Below are positions 1 through 7,412 of a DNA stretch of 64,000 nucleotides, one piece after another. Both the position numbers and the translations under genes were made by a program. Within the stretch, counting starts at the first letter, position 1; each line of letters begins with the position of its first letter. The stretch comes from Methanocella_A sp049676595 (GTDB taxonomy: Archaea; Halobacteriota; Methanocellia; Methanocellales; Methanocellaceae): assembly GCF_049676595.1 (NCBI RefSeq), contig NZ_CP187259.1, forward strand, positions 2,356,001 through 2,420,000, in the 5' to 3' direction. The notes below the pieces were generated by a model that was given only the letters and a program-made list of their open reading frames with translations, made no database searches and was not told where the DNA came from.

Positions 1-2010
1 CTGAACAAGCGGGACGTGGCCAGCCTGGCGGAAGTTCCGGGCATCAGCGAAAAGTATGCGGTCTCGATCATACACCAGATCATAGCCCACCAGGACGGCG
101 TATCGATCGATGATTTTCTGCAGACCCCGGAAGCGATGAACGTTTACGAGCGGGTCATCGGCCTCATCCGGTCTTACTCTCATACCCAGTACTCTCGCTC
201 GAGGATCAGCACCTATATCCCCTTTCCGTCGGCTAAAGCCGAGAAGATCAAGGCTACCCAGGTTTTACTGAAAGACTATGTCACGCTGGCGTCCAGGCTC
301 TCCAGAGAAGCAGCCCTGGATCTCTCGCTGAAGAAGATCAGGTACCTGAAAAGGCCCGTCAACGCCCAGAAGTCCAGAGACAGGGCAGTTTTTGTCGATA
401 ACAAGAAGGATTACGAGAAAATTTTGAGCCTCCAGATCGACCGGTACATGGAGGTCAACCAGGTATCCAACCCCGGAGAGCTCGTCGACCTTGCCCGGGG
501 CTACGCTCAGGTGCTGGTTGTCGGGAGCAAGCTGACCGGCGCTGACTATCCGGAAGAGCTCAGCCTGGAGTTCGCAGACAATCCCGGCGACCTGTGGTGG
601 CTGGTGCCGGAGATTACCATCGGCTACTTCGCTGTCAACAAGGAGCCCATAGAAGCGGCAATAGAATTGATCAGGCTGATCAGGAGCAAATCTGATTTCC
701 CCCTGTGCCAGTATGCCGACGATGCGAAGCTCTCCGAGCTCTCGACAGAGCTCGCCAACATCAGCCCCGACGGCGAGCTGGCGCTGGGAGTAGACCAGGA
801 ACTGGATAGGCTGAAAGATATCCTCAAGAGATTCAACGAGGTACTTCAGGCCACTCTAAAAAAGGCTAACGCAGACCTGAGCGAACGTATGGAGAAAAAC
901 ACGGTCACCCTCAAGGGCTCCCAGCTCCTGAACATGTTCGGCAGCAACACGGAAAGCCTGAAGAGCATGCTCGAAAAAGAAGTGGCAAAGAACTATGCGG
1001 AAGTCGTAGCTGAAGCCAAGGAGAGCATGAAAAACGAGCTGCAGCTCAAGCCCTTCGAGATGCAGCACGTCGATCTCATCTTCAAGGATGAAATTGTCTA
1101 CCCGATCGAGATCAACTACCGGGGAACGGAAAGCTTCAGAAACGCCATTAACAGGCAATTAATAAAGCGCAGCCTCGACATGAAACGGGCGAGCGCGAAG
1201 CGCCTGGCAAAGTACGAGACAGTCTGCAAAGACATGATCAGAGACGTCCTCGAGTTCGACACCTACTATGCGATCGGCTTATTCTCTGCCGACTATGCGC
1301 TCAAGATGCCGAAGATGACGAAGAAGGCGGGTATCACAATCACCGGAGGCCGCAACATCTTCCTCGGAGCACAGAAGGCCGAGCCGGTCTCCTATGCGGT
1401 CGGCACCAAGACACCCGAGACCAAAGGCGAGCGGATAGTGCTATTAAGCGGTGTGAATTCGGGCGGTAAAACCACCATGCTCGACATGCTCGCCCAGATC
1501 ATCGTGCTGTCCCACATGGGCTTCCCGGTGCCTGCGGACTCCGCGGAGATCGGACTGACCGACCAGCTCCTGTACTTCAGCAAGTCCAAAGGAACCCTGA
1601 CCGCCGGCGCCTTCGAGACCACTATCAAGGACTTCGCCAGAGTCATATCCGACAGCAACAAAGTAGTGCTCGTAGACGAACTTGAGTCCATCACCGAGCC
1701 CGGAGCGTCCGCAAAGATCATCGCCGGCATCCTCGAAACCTTACACGACAACGACGGCAGCATAGCAGTCTTCGTCAGCCACCTCGCGGAGCAGATCCTG
1801 GAGAACACCCAGTGTGCAGTGCGCGTCGACGGCATCGAAGCCAAAGGCCTGGACCAGAACCTCAACCTCATCGTCGACAGGACGCCGAGGTACAACTATC
1901 TCGCCAAGAGCACGCCAGAGCTGATCGTCGAGCGTCTCACCCGTACCTCGGACGGAGGGCAAAAGGAGTTCTACAGCCGGCTGCTGCAAAAGTTCAAAGG
2001 CAAGAAATAG
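1..2010 (+). CDS. MutS-family ATPase with N-terminal helix-hairpin-helix, 5' end outside window
   Basis: MutS-related ATPase of the archaeal MutS2/MutS5-like kind, presumably acting on DNA structures in repair or recombination; the subfamily is inference. The frame is open to base 1, and the first in-frame start (GTG 16) lies inside a helix-hairpin-helix motif (VPGISEKYAVSII), so the gene begins upstream. Counted from GTG 16, the ABC-type ATPase carries Walker A GVNSGGKTT at about 479-487, Walker B VVLVDELES at about 550-558 and the VSH histidine switch near 587-589. A long helical, coiled-coil-like middle (about 260-420) fits the MutS lever/clamp region. No Smr nuclease domain follows the ATPase. 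It ends with TAG at 2008-2010. Confidence 0.8.
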   Translation: MNKRDVASLAEVPGISEKYAVSIIHQIIAHQDGVSIDDFLQTPEAMNVYERVIGLIRSYSHTQYSRSRISTYIPFPSAKAEKIKATQVLLKDYVTLASRLSREAALDLSLKKIRYLKRPVNAQKSRDRAVFVDNKKDYEKILSLQIDRYMEVNQVSNPGELVDLARGYAQVLVVGSKLTGADYPEELSLEFADNPGDLWWLVPEITIGYFAVNKEPIEAAIELIRLIRSKSDFPLCQYADDAKLSELSTELANISPDGELALGVDQELDRLKDILKRFNEVLQATLKKANADLSERMEKNTVTLKGSQLLNMFGSNTESLKSMLEKEVAKNYAEVVAEAKESMKNELQLKPFEMQHVDLIFKDEIVYPIEINYRGTESFRNAINRQLIKRSLDMKRASAKRLAKYETVCKDMIRDVLEFDTYYAIGLFSADYALKMPKMTKKAGITITGGRNIFLGAQKAEPVSYAVGTKTPETKGERIVLLSGVNSGGKTTMLDMLAQIIVLSHMGFPVPADSAEIGLTDQLLYFSKSKGTLTAGAFETTIKDFARVISDSNKVVLVDELESITEPGASAKIIAGILETLHDNDGSIAVFVSHLAEQILENTQCAVRVDGIEAKGLDQNLNLIVDRTPRYNYLAKSTPELIVERLTRTSDGGQKEFYSRLLQKFKGKK

Positions 2011-2049
2011 TCACATACACTTTCGGCCCCGAGCGGCCTTATTTTTAAA

Positions 2050-2127
2050 TCGCTAAGACGCAGAGGCGCAAGGGCGCAAAGTACAATATTTTAATCTTTG
2101 CGTCTTTGCACCCTTGCGCCTTTGCGA
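2050..2127. repeat. Quasi-palindromic element, family D (CGCAAAG/CTTTGCG arms)
   Basis: The left arm (2050-2081) is a degenerate purine-rich array of words such as AAGACGCAGAGGCGCAAGG. The right arm (2096-2127) is its approximate inverse complement (CTTTGCGTCTTTGCACCC and so on), with a 14-base AT-rich core. The transcript could fold into one long imperfect hairpin. Only one copy lies in this window. It has the same architecture as the element families at about 6.7, 27, 31, 35, 47, 51 and 62.6 kb. Confidence 0.75.
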
Positions 2128-2291
2128 ACTAAGAACAAGGCGGCTTGTCGCCGGACGATTGTTTTTTAAACTTAGTTCTGAGCGGAGCGAAGACAGAGCA
2201 AGCTTTTTATGTTACCGGTGACATTATCTCGAAAGGTATTAATAGATATAGATATACAATATTGTACAATCATATACATTGGAGGCCTGTC

Positions 2292-3605
2292 GTGAGCTCG
2301 TACCTATCAAATGTAACCGGTCATTCTGCTTATGCTGTATCGGATAGCCTCCGGATGCCTCGCAAGGATCTGGAAGAGCTTCAGTCGAGAAGACTGCGGG
2401 CAGTGGTCAGGCGGGTCTACGACAACAATACTTTTTACAGGCGGAAGTTCGACGAGATAGGCCTCAAGCCGTCGGACATCAGGGGCATCGAAGATATTCG
2501 CAAGCTTCCGATGACGGATAAGTCGGACATTCGCGATAATTACCCATATGGCCTCCTTTCAGTGCCAAGAAGCGAGATTGTACGGATGCACGCCTCGTCC
2601 GGCACTACCGGCAAGCCTACTGCCGTCTTTTACACCAAGAACGACGTTCAGACCTGGGCCAGCATGTTCGCCCGGTGCCTGGAAGTCACTGGCGTAACAA
2701 AAGAGGACGTCATGCAAGTGACTCCAGGCTATGGTCTGTTCACAGGTGGCCTGGGCTTCCACTACGGCGGGGAAGAGCTGGGCTGCATGGTCATACCTAT
2801 CGGCCCCGGCGATACCCGTAAACAGATCGAGATGATGAAGGACTTCGGGACGACGGTCCTCGGCGGCACAGTTACTTATTCGCTGCGGATTGCAGAGGTC
2901 TGCCAGGAGATGAACATGGACCCGAGGGACCTGGGCTTGCGCATAGGAGTCTTTGGTGCCGAGCACTGGTCCAACGCGATGCGGAAGACGATCGAGAACA
3001 CCTTCGGCTTCGACGCGTTCGACATCTACGGCCTGTCCGAGATGTGCGGCCCCGGCGTGGGCATCGACTGTAAGCAGCATGAGGGCATCCACATCTGGGA
3101 AGACCACTTTATCCTGGAGATCCTGGACAAGAACGGCGAGCCCTGCGACGAAGGCGAGAGAGGCGAAGTTGTGCTTACCCCGCTCACCAAGGAAGGGATG
3201 CCCCTAATCAGGTACCGGACCAGGGACCTGAGCAAGCTGATCGGCGAGTGCTCCTGTGGCATGACCCACAGGCTGATCGACCGGGTGCACGGCCGGACGG
3301 ATGACATGGTCATCGTCAGAGGCGTCAATGTCTTCCCCGGGCAGATCGAGTCAGTGCTCATGAAGCACCCGGACATCAACAACGAATGGTATGCCTATGC
3401 CAGGCGCAACGATGCCGGCTCCATGGATTCGCTGTACATAAAAGTAGAGACAGATAAGCCGACAAGAGAGATGGCGGTCATGCTCACCAGAGAGCTCACC
3501 TCAGTCCTTATGGGCCTTAAGCCTGAACTGGAGTTCGTGCCTGTGGGAACGTTGCCCCGGCAGGAAAAGAAGACCAGACGGCTCATAGACGAGCGGAAAT
3601 ATTAA
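2292..3605 (+). CDS. PaaK-family adenylate-forming ligase (phenylacetate-CoA ligase / coenzyme F390 synthetase-like)
   Basis: Adenylate-forming enzyme of the phenylacetate-CoA ligase family; expected to activate an aryl or other carboxylic acid with ATP and CoA in the cytoplasm. Methanogen members are also annotated as coenzyme F390 synthetase, so the substrate is open. The start is GTG 2292, 6 bases after GGAGG (2281-2285); it gives 437 residues, close to the two paralogues below, although the frame opens at 2145. Visible motifs are the phosphate loop ASSGTTGKPT, the acceptor region FDIYGLSEMCGPG, the RYRTRD motif, and the C-terminal GRTDDMVIVRGVNVFPGQIE hinge. The N-terminal MPRKDLEELQ matches the 8806-10107 paralogue. 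It is monocistronic and separated from its paralogues by four genes. Confidence 0.85.
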   Translation: MSSYLSNVTGHSAYAVSDSLRMPRKDLEELQSRRLRAVVRRVYDNNTFYRRKFDEIGLKPSDIRGIEDIRKLPMTDKSDIRDNYPYGLLSVPRSEIVRMHASSGTTGKPTAVFYTKNDVQTWASMFARCLEVTGVTKEDVMQVTPGYGLFTGGLGFHYGGEELGCMVIPIGPGDTRKQIEMMKDFGTTVLGGTVTYSLRIAEVCQEMNMDPRDLGLRIGVFGAEHWSNAMRKTIENTFGFDAFDIYGLSEMCGPGVGIDCKQHEGIHIWEDHFILEILDKNGEPCDEGERGEVVLTPLTKEGMPLIRYRTRDLSKLIGECSCGMTHRLIDRVHGRTDDMVIVRGVNVFPGQIESVLMKHPDINNEWYAYARRNDAGSMDSLYIKVETDKPTREMAVMLTRELTSVLMGLKPELEFVPVGTLPRQEKKTRRLIDERKY

Positions 3606-3614
3606 AGATAAAAA

Positions 3615-3650
3615 GCTGCCGGGAGAAACGTCCGGGCAGCGGCTTGTTTT
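3615..3650. terminator. Hairpin terminator between convergent genes
   Basis: GCTGCC at 3615-3620 pairs with GGCAGC at 3635-3640 and is followed by GGCTTGTTTT. On the other strand it is followed by TTTTATCTTT. It sits between the converging ends of the PaaK gene and the lipoprotein gene and could serve both. Confidence 0.55.
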
Positions 3651-4312
3651 CAGATAGCCGGCATATCAGAGTCGCTGACATCATCAGTTTCTGCGTTGCC
3701 GCCTTCGACTTTATGCAAGGTCAGCTCGTACGTAGTAATGTAATCACTGGTCGTCTCATAGCTCAGCAGGTCCTCGAAACGCTCGCTGGTCTCCGAGCGG
3801 GTGAACTTGTTAGCGTTGACGTCCCAGTCCATCCCTATCCGGTCGTAGACGATGTAGTTGCCATCCGGGATTCCTGTGACAGTGAAGCTGTCTCCTGCCC
3901 TGATGTATACGCCGATGAGAGCCTTCACGGGAAAGGCCTCTGCGGCCAGCAGGACGACCGCGTCCTCGCTCAAGCCATTCTCTATGGAAAGCTCACCTTC
4001 GCCGCTGCTGACACTTCTGGCAATGTACGTGCCCGTCGGGAGCCGGGAGATTTCTGGAACAGGTGTCGGCTTTTGGGCAGGAGTATTAGCGATGACAGGT
4101 GTTGGCGTAATTATCGGTGTAGATGTGGCCGGAGCAGCAGTTGCCGATGGAATAACAGTAGCCTTTGAAGTAGCTGTCTGGACAGGCGTAGGTGTATTAT
4201 CCTGCCATCCTGATCCCGGCATAGCACAGCATATGCACCCGCTGGTTGCGAGCGCCGGGATAAAAAGCAAGAGACATACAGTGATAGTTGGTACGATAGC
4301 CTTGTTTCTGAT
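3650..4312 (-). CDS. Putative exported lipoprotein, unknown function
   Basis: No family recognised. Read from an ATC at 4312 the product has a classic lipoprotein signal: basic n-region (IRNK), a hydrophobic stretch of about 17 residues and lipobox TSGC. About 45 Thr/Pro/Ala-rich linker residues (TPTPVQT, PIITPTPV) and a C-terminal domain of about 130 residues follow. The only conventional start in frame is TTG 4270, which would remove the basic n-region and half the hydrophobic core. GGGGG lies 7 bases before the ATC, and TATA-like stretches lie at about 4358-4367 and 4335-4344. The ATC start is therefore an inference from signal-peptide logic, and TTG 4270 is the conservative alternative. 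It likely sits outside the membrane, tethered by the linker. Confidence 0.6.
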   Translation of the reverse strand: MRNKAIVPTITVCLLLFIPALATSGCICCAMPGSGWQDNTPTPVQTATSKATVIPSATAAPATSTPIITPTPVIANTPAQKPTPVPEISRLPTGTYIARSVSSGEGELSIENGLSEDAVVLLAAEAFPVKALIGVYIRAGDSFTVTGIPDGNYIVYDRIGMDWDVNANKFTRSETSERFEDLLSYETTSDYITTYELTLHKVEGGNAETDDVSDSDMPAI

Positions 4313-4372
4313 TGATATACCCCCAATCGATTATATGTCAGAGGTTGAAGATACTGGGTTATAAAGGTTATG

Positions 4373-4410
4373 TAATAAAAAAGGTAAAATAGGGCCTTTG
4401 ACAGCCCTAT
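4373..4410 (-). terminator. Terminator of the 4415-5272 gene
   Basis: On the minus strand AGGGCTGTCAAAGGCCCT forms a short hairpin directly after the stop codon. ATTTTACCTTTTTTATT follows, a U-rich tract typical of archaeal termination. Confidence 0.5.
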
Positions 4411-4414
4411 GGTC

Positions 4415-5272
4415 TTACAGCTTATCTTTCAGCTCAATATTCGACTTCGGGACCAGGCCGAAGTTAGACACAGTGAGTGTAGTCATCAGATTATTGCCCT
4501 GTGTCGTAAGCTCAGCTTTCTCTCCTGGCATCAGGTCTTTCTGCGTGCCGTTGAGCATAATGGAGATCCGGCCGTCAGCACCTGTGAAGACGATCGGAAT
4601 GTTATCGTACGGGACGCTGCCGACGTTGTAATCGAACAGGTACGTACTGTCCCGGTCATCCTGCCTGGTGTAGCCGACGATGATCTTAGCGCCGTTAACG
4701 TCCACGCCGCCCTTATTCTTCAGGAGTAGCTTCTTGTTCTTGTCGTCGAACTGGTAGTTCATCGTGACGTTCGGAACTTTGAAGCCCTGGCTGGAAGCGT
4801 CTACGAATACGATGTTCTTCGAGATCTCGATGAAGATTACCTGATCAGCGGGTACGTCCTGGGAAACGCTGGTAAACGTATTCACCGGAGTAGGCGTGGG
4901 CGTCGGGTTAGCAGCCTGCTGCACCTGCTCAGGAGAAGGAAGCTGTGACATCAGTTGCATGATGGGCACCATGTCTGACGCAGGAATACCCAGCCCGCTG
5001 CTGCCCGGGGACTGAGAGGTCGCCCGGGAAGGCTGGAAGAACTGCATGTTATTCAAGCCCCAGCTACTACTGCCGAACGGAGTCGAAGGAGTCGACACCT
5101 GCGTGTTAGTCACGGGCAGGCTCGCGGAACCCAGGTTCGAGGACATTACGGGTGAGCTCAGCTGCGGCAGGCTCATCGATGACAGCGCTGACGGAAACGA
5201 GATCGCGCTTGCCGACGCGATCATCAGCCCGGCTATCACAAGTGACATAGTGATGACTATTGCTTTTCTCAC
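4415..5272 (-). CDS. Secreted protein with Ser/Pro/Thr-rich N-terminal half, unknown function
   Basis: Exported protein of 285 residues without a recognised family. A Sec signal is clear: MRKAIVITMSLVIAGLMIASASA, with an AxA cleavage site near residue 23. Residues about 24-145 are low-complexity Ser/Pro/Gln-rich and include PTPTPTPV. The C-terminal 140 residues look like one beta-rich domain with repeated DVNGAKIIVGYTRQDD-like strands, perhaps an Ig-like or carbohydrate-binding fold (guess). It starts at GTG 5272 behind GGGTGG. It is co-directional with the lipoprotein gene downstream but separated from it by a terminator. There is no C-terminal membrane anchor, so it may be released or bound through another protein. 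Confidence 0.65.
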   Translation of the reverse strand: MRKAIVITMSLVIAGLMIASASAISFPSALSSMSLPQLSSPVMSSNLGSASLPVTNTQVSTPSTPFGSSSWGLNNMQFFQPSRATSQSPGSSGLGIPASDMVPIMQLMSQLPSPEQVQQAANPTPTPTPVNTFTSVSQDVPADQVIFIEISKNIVFVDASSQGFKVPNVTMNYQFDDKNKKLLLKNKGGVDVNGAKIIVGYTRQDDRDSTYLFDYNVGSVPYDNIPIVFTGADGRISIMLNGTQKDLMPGEKAELTTQGNNLMTTLTVSNFGLVPKSNIELKDKL

Positions 5273-5301
5273 GGTACCACCCTCATCTCAATACGTTGTA
5301 G

Positions 5302-5497
5302 CTGTTATTGGTCCTTCGGACCAATAACAGCAAGCCACCGAAATGTCGGTGGAAGCCGCCGAAGGCGGCGGAAATAAGTCTAATTACCTGAGCCTTCGGC
5401 TCATGCTTATACTACGCTAAAGCCAGCATCGTACTACCTAAGATAGATTATCAGTATCAGCTACGGCTCTGGCTTCGACAATAATATCACCAGAGCC
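5302..5497. repeat. Serial hairpin array, five inverted repeats in one intergenic region
   Basis: Five separate inverted repeats lie in tandem between two divergent genes. The first is CTGTTATTGGTCC/GGACCAATAACAG (5302-5330, perfect 13 bp, closing as C(TTCG)G). Then come CCACCGA/TCGGTGG (5335-5352), CCGCC-GAA-GGCGG (5356-5368) and TGAGCC-TTC-GGCTCA (5389-5403, again C(TTCG)G). The last is GGCTCTGG/CCAGAGCC (5465-5497, long loop). They could act in the 5' leader of either flanking gene, as RNA stability or termination elements, or as recombination-derived palindromes; function unknown. Confidence 0.7.
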
Positions 5498-5529
5498 GGG
5501 CGTTTGATGATCGGCAGCGTTTTTCAGGA

Positions 5530-5567
5530 AACTTTATATCATCCCTGCCCAATATGCCGGACTGTCA
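5530..5567 (+). promoter_or_regulatory. TATA box for near-leaderless transcription of the YkgJ-type gene
   Basis: CTTTATATC at about 5532-5540 is a good archaeal TATA box about 30 bases upstream of ATG 5567. This supports ATG 5567 over the earlier in-frame starts at 5504/5507, which would precede the transcription start. Confidence 0.55.
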
Positions 5568-6541
5568 TGGCCTCGCCACAAACTATAGAATTTGTCTGCA
5601 AGCAGTGCGGCGACTGCTGCCGTAAACACGCGCTATATCCGGTCACCTCGAGCGATCTGGTCATGCTCGCCCAGGGCCTGGGGATCACTATTGACGAGGC
5701 TCTGCGGGAATACTGCGTTATAACAACCCACGATGGCCGTAGAGGCATGTTTTTGAGGGGGCTGGCAGGCGAGTGCCCCTTCCTGAAGGACGACCGCTGT
5801 ATAGTCCACTCTTTTAAGCCTGCGGTGTGCAGCATCTTTCCCGACCCGGACGGGTTTATCACCACCGACCGGCTGAAAGCGTGCCTAAGAGATACTGCAA
5901 TCAGCGGCAAAGGGCTGTCGAGATGCGGTGTATGGGACCTGCCAGACGGTGGCATTCTGGCCCCGAACCTGGAAGAGACGATCAGGTTCCGCATCAGGGA
6001 AGATACCGATCGGCAGTACTTCATGTCCCACGAGGAAATCGATGCAGACAAGGTAGAATTTCTAGCTCGCCTGGCAGAATACCGGCAAGGCGATCTTCCG
6101 CTCTACCTCTCCATCGGAAAGAAGTACGGGGCCTTACGCCAGTTCCATACCGGAGGACAATCGGATATGACGGCGCTTGTCAGTGCCGAGAGGGACATCC
6201 TGTACAGGTACCTGGTAACGTATATTGAATCCTGCACAATGGCTGAAAAGGTCCTGAAGAGCAACGGTGTCAGGGCTACGTTCGTAGCAGGCGAGCCGGG
6301 CATAATGGTCCTGTGCGAAGGATTCCCTGAGACTGCTGACGATGCCCAGTTCTTGTGGGCAAAGTACGGGGAAACCGGAATATTTGCAGTATCCATAGAG
6401 TCCGATCAGACCGCTTACCTGGCCGCCTTCACTATCGAAACTCCATGCCTTGGCGACATCGTCAGAGACCACCGGTTGCCTGTAATGTTGAACGATGGTC
6501 ATAGAAAGCTGATTGTCAAGTGCAGTGAAGGCATCTTATAG
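5567..6541 (+). CDS. YkgJ-family Cys-cluster (putative Zn/Fe-S) protein
   Basis: Cytoplasmic protein of 324 residues with the CxxCGxCC signature of the YkgJ/UPF0153 family, thought to bind zinc or an Fe-S cluster; biochemical role unknown. Cysteines 11, 14, 17 and 18 (CKQCGDCC) open the protein, and a second cluster ECPFLKDDRCIVHSFKPAVC follows about 50 residues later, as is typical of the family. The C-terminal 170 residues are not part of the usual short family domain and I do not recognise them. The start ATG 5567 is chosen because a TATA box lies about 30 bases upstream. There are no co-directional neighbours; repeats follow immediately. Confidence 0.75.
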   Translation: MASPQTIEFVCKQCGDCCRKHALYPVTSSDLVMLAQGLGITIDEALREYCVITTHDGRRGMFLRGLAGECPFLKDDRCIVHSFKPAVCSIFPDPDGFITTDRLKACLRDTAISGKGLSRCGVWDLPDGGILAPNLEETIRFRIREDTDRQYFMSHEEIDADKVEFLARLAEYRQGDLPLYLSIGKKYGALRQFHTGGQSDMTALVSAERDILYRYLVTYIESCTMAEKVLKSNGVRATFVAGEPGIMVLCEGFPETADDAQFLWAKYGETGIFAVSIESDQTAYLAAFTIETPCLGDIVRDHRLPVMLNDGHRKLIVKCSEGIL

Positions 6542-6729
6542 TCGGGAAAATGTTACATCTGAGCCCGTGAATGCAGACGAACGCTGCGCTGTGCTTGATA
6601 CAGATTTCTCGGAAAACATTAGAAGTGGTATCTCTGTGCTCGTGAACGTACACGAACGCTGCGCTGTGCTTGATACAGATTTCTCGGAAAACATTAGAAG
6701 TGGTATCTCTGTGCTCGTGAACGTACACG
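6537..6729. repeat. 75-bp tandem repeat units flanking a family B element
   Basis: About 2.6 copies of a 75-bp unit starting ACGAACGCTGCGCTGTGCTT. The two complete copies are practically identical over their length; the first partial copy is diverged. The unit ends in CTCGTGAACGTAC and abuts the family B element at 6730. A related, diverged tandem pair lies in inverse orientation at 31527-31680. Reading frames through it encode a repeating peptide only because 75 is divisible by 3; no ribosome-binding site or protein family supports coding. Confidence 0.8.
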
Positions 6730-6911
6730 AACGCTGCGCTGTGCCAGATCACAGATTACGCAGAATCTGATGATTCTGACAGATATAACAGATTGCACAG
6801 ATGCTAATCGATAACAAAAAAGGAAATGGTTCGCTGTACTTCTTATTTTAAAAGAAATCTCTGCAATCTGTGGCATCTGTCCTAATCTGTGATCTGGCAC
6901 AGCGCAGCGTT
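6730..6911. repeat. Quasi-palindromic element, family B (copy 1)
   Basis: Terminal inverted repeats AACGCTGCGCTGTGCC / GGCACAGCGCAGCGTT bound an element of about 180 bp. The arms are arrays of CACAGATT-like words, left in one sense and right in the inverse complement, around an AT-rich core containing TAATCGATAACAAAAAAGG. Similar elements lie at 31362-31526, 35831-36010 and 50951-51136. It lies between the YkgJ gene and the ACT-domain operon. Confidence 0.8.
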
Positions 6912-6925
6912 AGTATTGCTTAGTC

Positions 6926-6953
6926 TAAAAAAGAAGGGCCGCATAAGGCGGCA
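6926..6953 (-). terminator. Terminator of the ACT-PaaK operon
   Basis: Directly after the ACT gene stop, the minus strand reads GCCGCC-TTAT-GCGGC and then CCTTCTTTTTTAG, a hairpin with a U-rich tail. Confidence 0.6.
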
Positions 6954-7388
6954 TTATATTTTGCTGATCTCTTCGTCGGAGACCAGGCGTACTTTTGCCG
7001 CCTTGAGCACACGCTGTGCTGCGGGTATGTCATCAACTCTTAAAATCAGCAGTGCCAGATCTGATCTGGTGACGAAGGCGTAGGCGTAGTCGATGTTGAC
7101 GCCGCCGCTGCCGAGCGAGTCGGCGATCTCGTGCAGGCCGCCGGGGATGTCTTTCATCTCTACGGCGATGACGTCGGTTTCGGACACGGCGAAGCCCTGC
7201 CCCTGAAGGTTTTTATAAGCTTTGTCAGGGTCGTCGACGACCATCCGGATGACTCCGAAGTCGCCGGCCTCTGCGATGGTGAACGCCCGGATGTTGATCT
7301 CAGCCTTGCTCAGCGATTCTGCGATCTTCGCCAGCCTGCCCGGCTTGTTCTCTGCAAAGAGAGATATCTGCTTGATCGTCCCCTTCAT
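6954..7388 (-). CDS. Tandem ACT-domain protein, putative amino-acid sensor
   Basis: Protein of 144 residues made of two ACT domains: about 4-70 (QISLFAENKPGRLAKIAESL) and about 72-140 (DIPGGLHEIADSLGSGGVNI). ACT domains bind small ligands, usually amino acids; stand-alone double-ACT proteins next to PaaK-family ligases are a recurring pairing in methanogens and anaerobes. It starts at ATG 7388 behind GGAGT and lies 24 bases downstream of the PaaK gene, so it is almost surely co-transcribed. A role in sensing an aromatic amino acid and adjusting the ligase is inference from this context. Confidence 0.8.
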   Translation of the reverse strand: MKGTIKQISLFAENKPGRLAKIAESLSKAEINIRAFTIAEAGDFGVIRMVVDDPDKAYKNLQGQGFAVSETDVIAVEMKDIPGGLHEIADSLGSGGVNIDYAYAFVTRSDLALLILRVDDIPAAQRVLKAAKVRLVSDEEISKI

Positions 7389-7412
7389 AATAGATACTCC
7401 TATTTGTAAATA

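Noticed and set aside
1392..1895. Minus-strand open frame of 167 codons
   Set aside because: Antisense to the MutS-like ATPase domain, which carries the Walker motifs.
6537..6729. Possible CRISPR array
   Set aside because: The whole 75-bp unit repeats, including what would be the spacer; too few units; no cas genes in the window.
6513..6770. Open frame with a repeated 25-residue peptide, both strands
   Set aside because: Produced by the 75-bp tandem repeat, whose length is a multiple of three. No ribosome site or homology.
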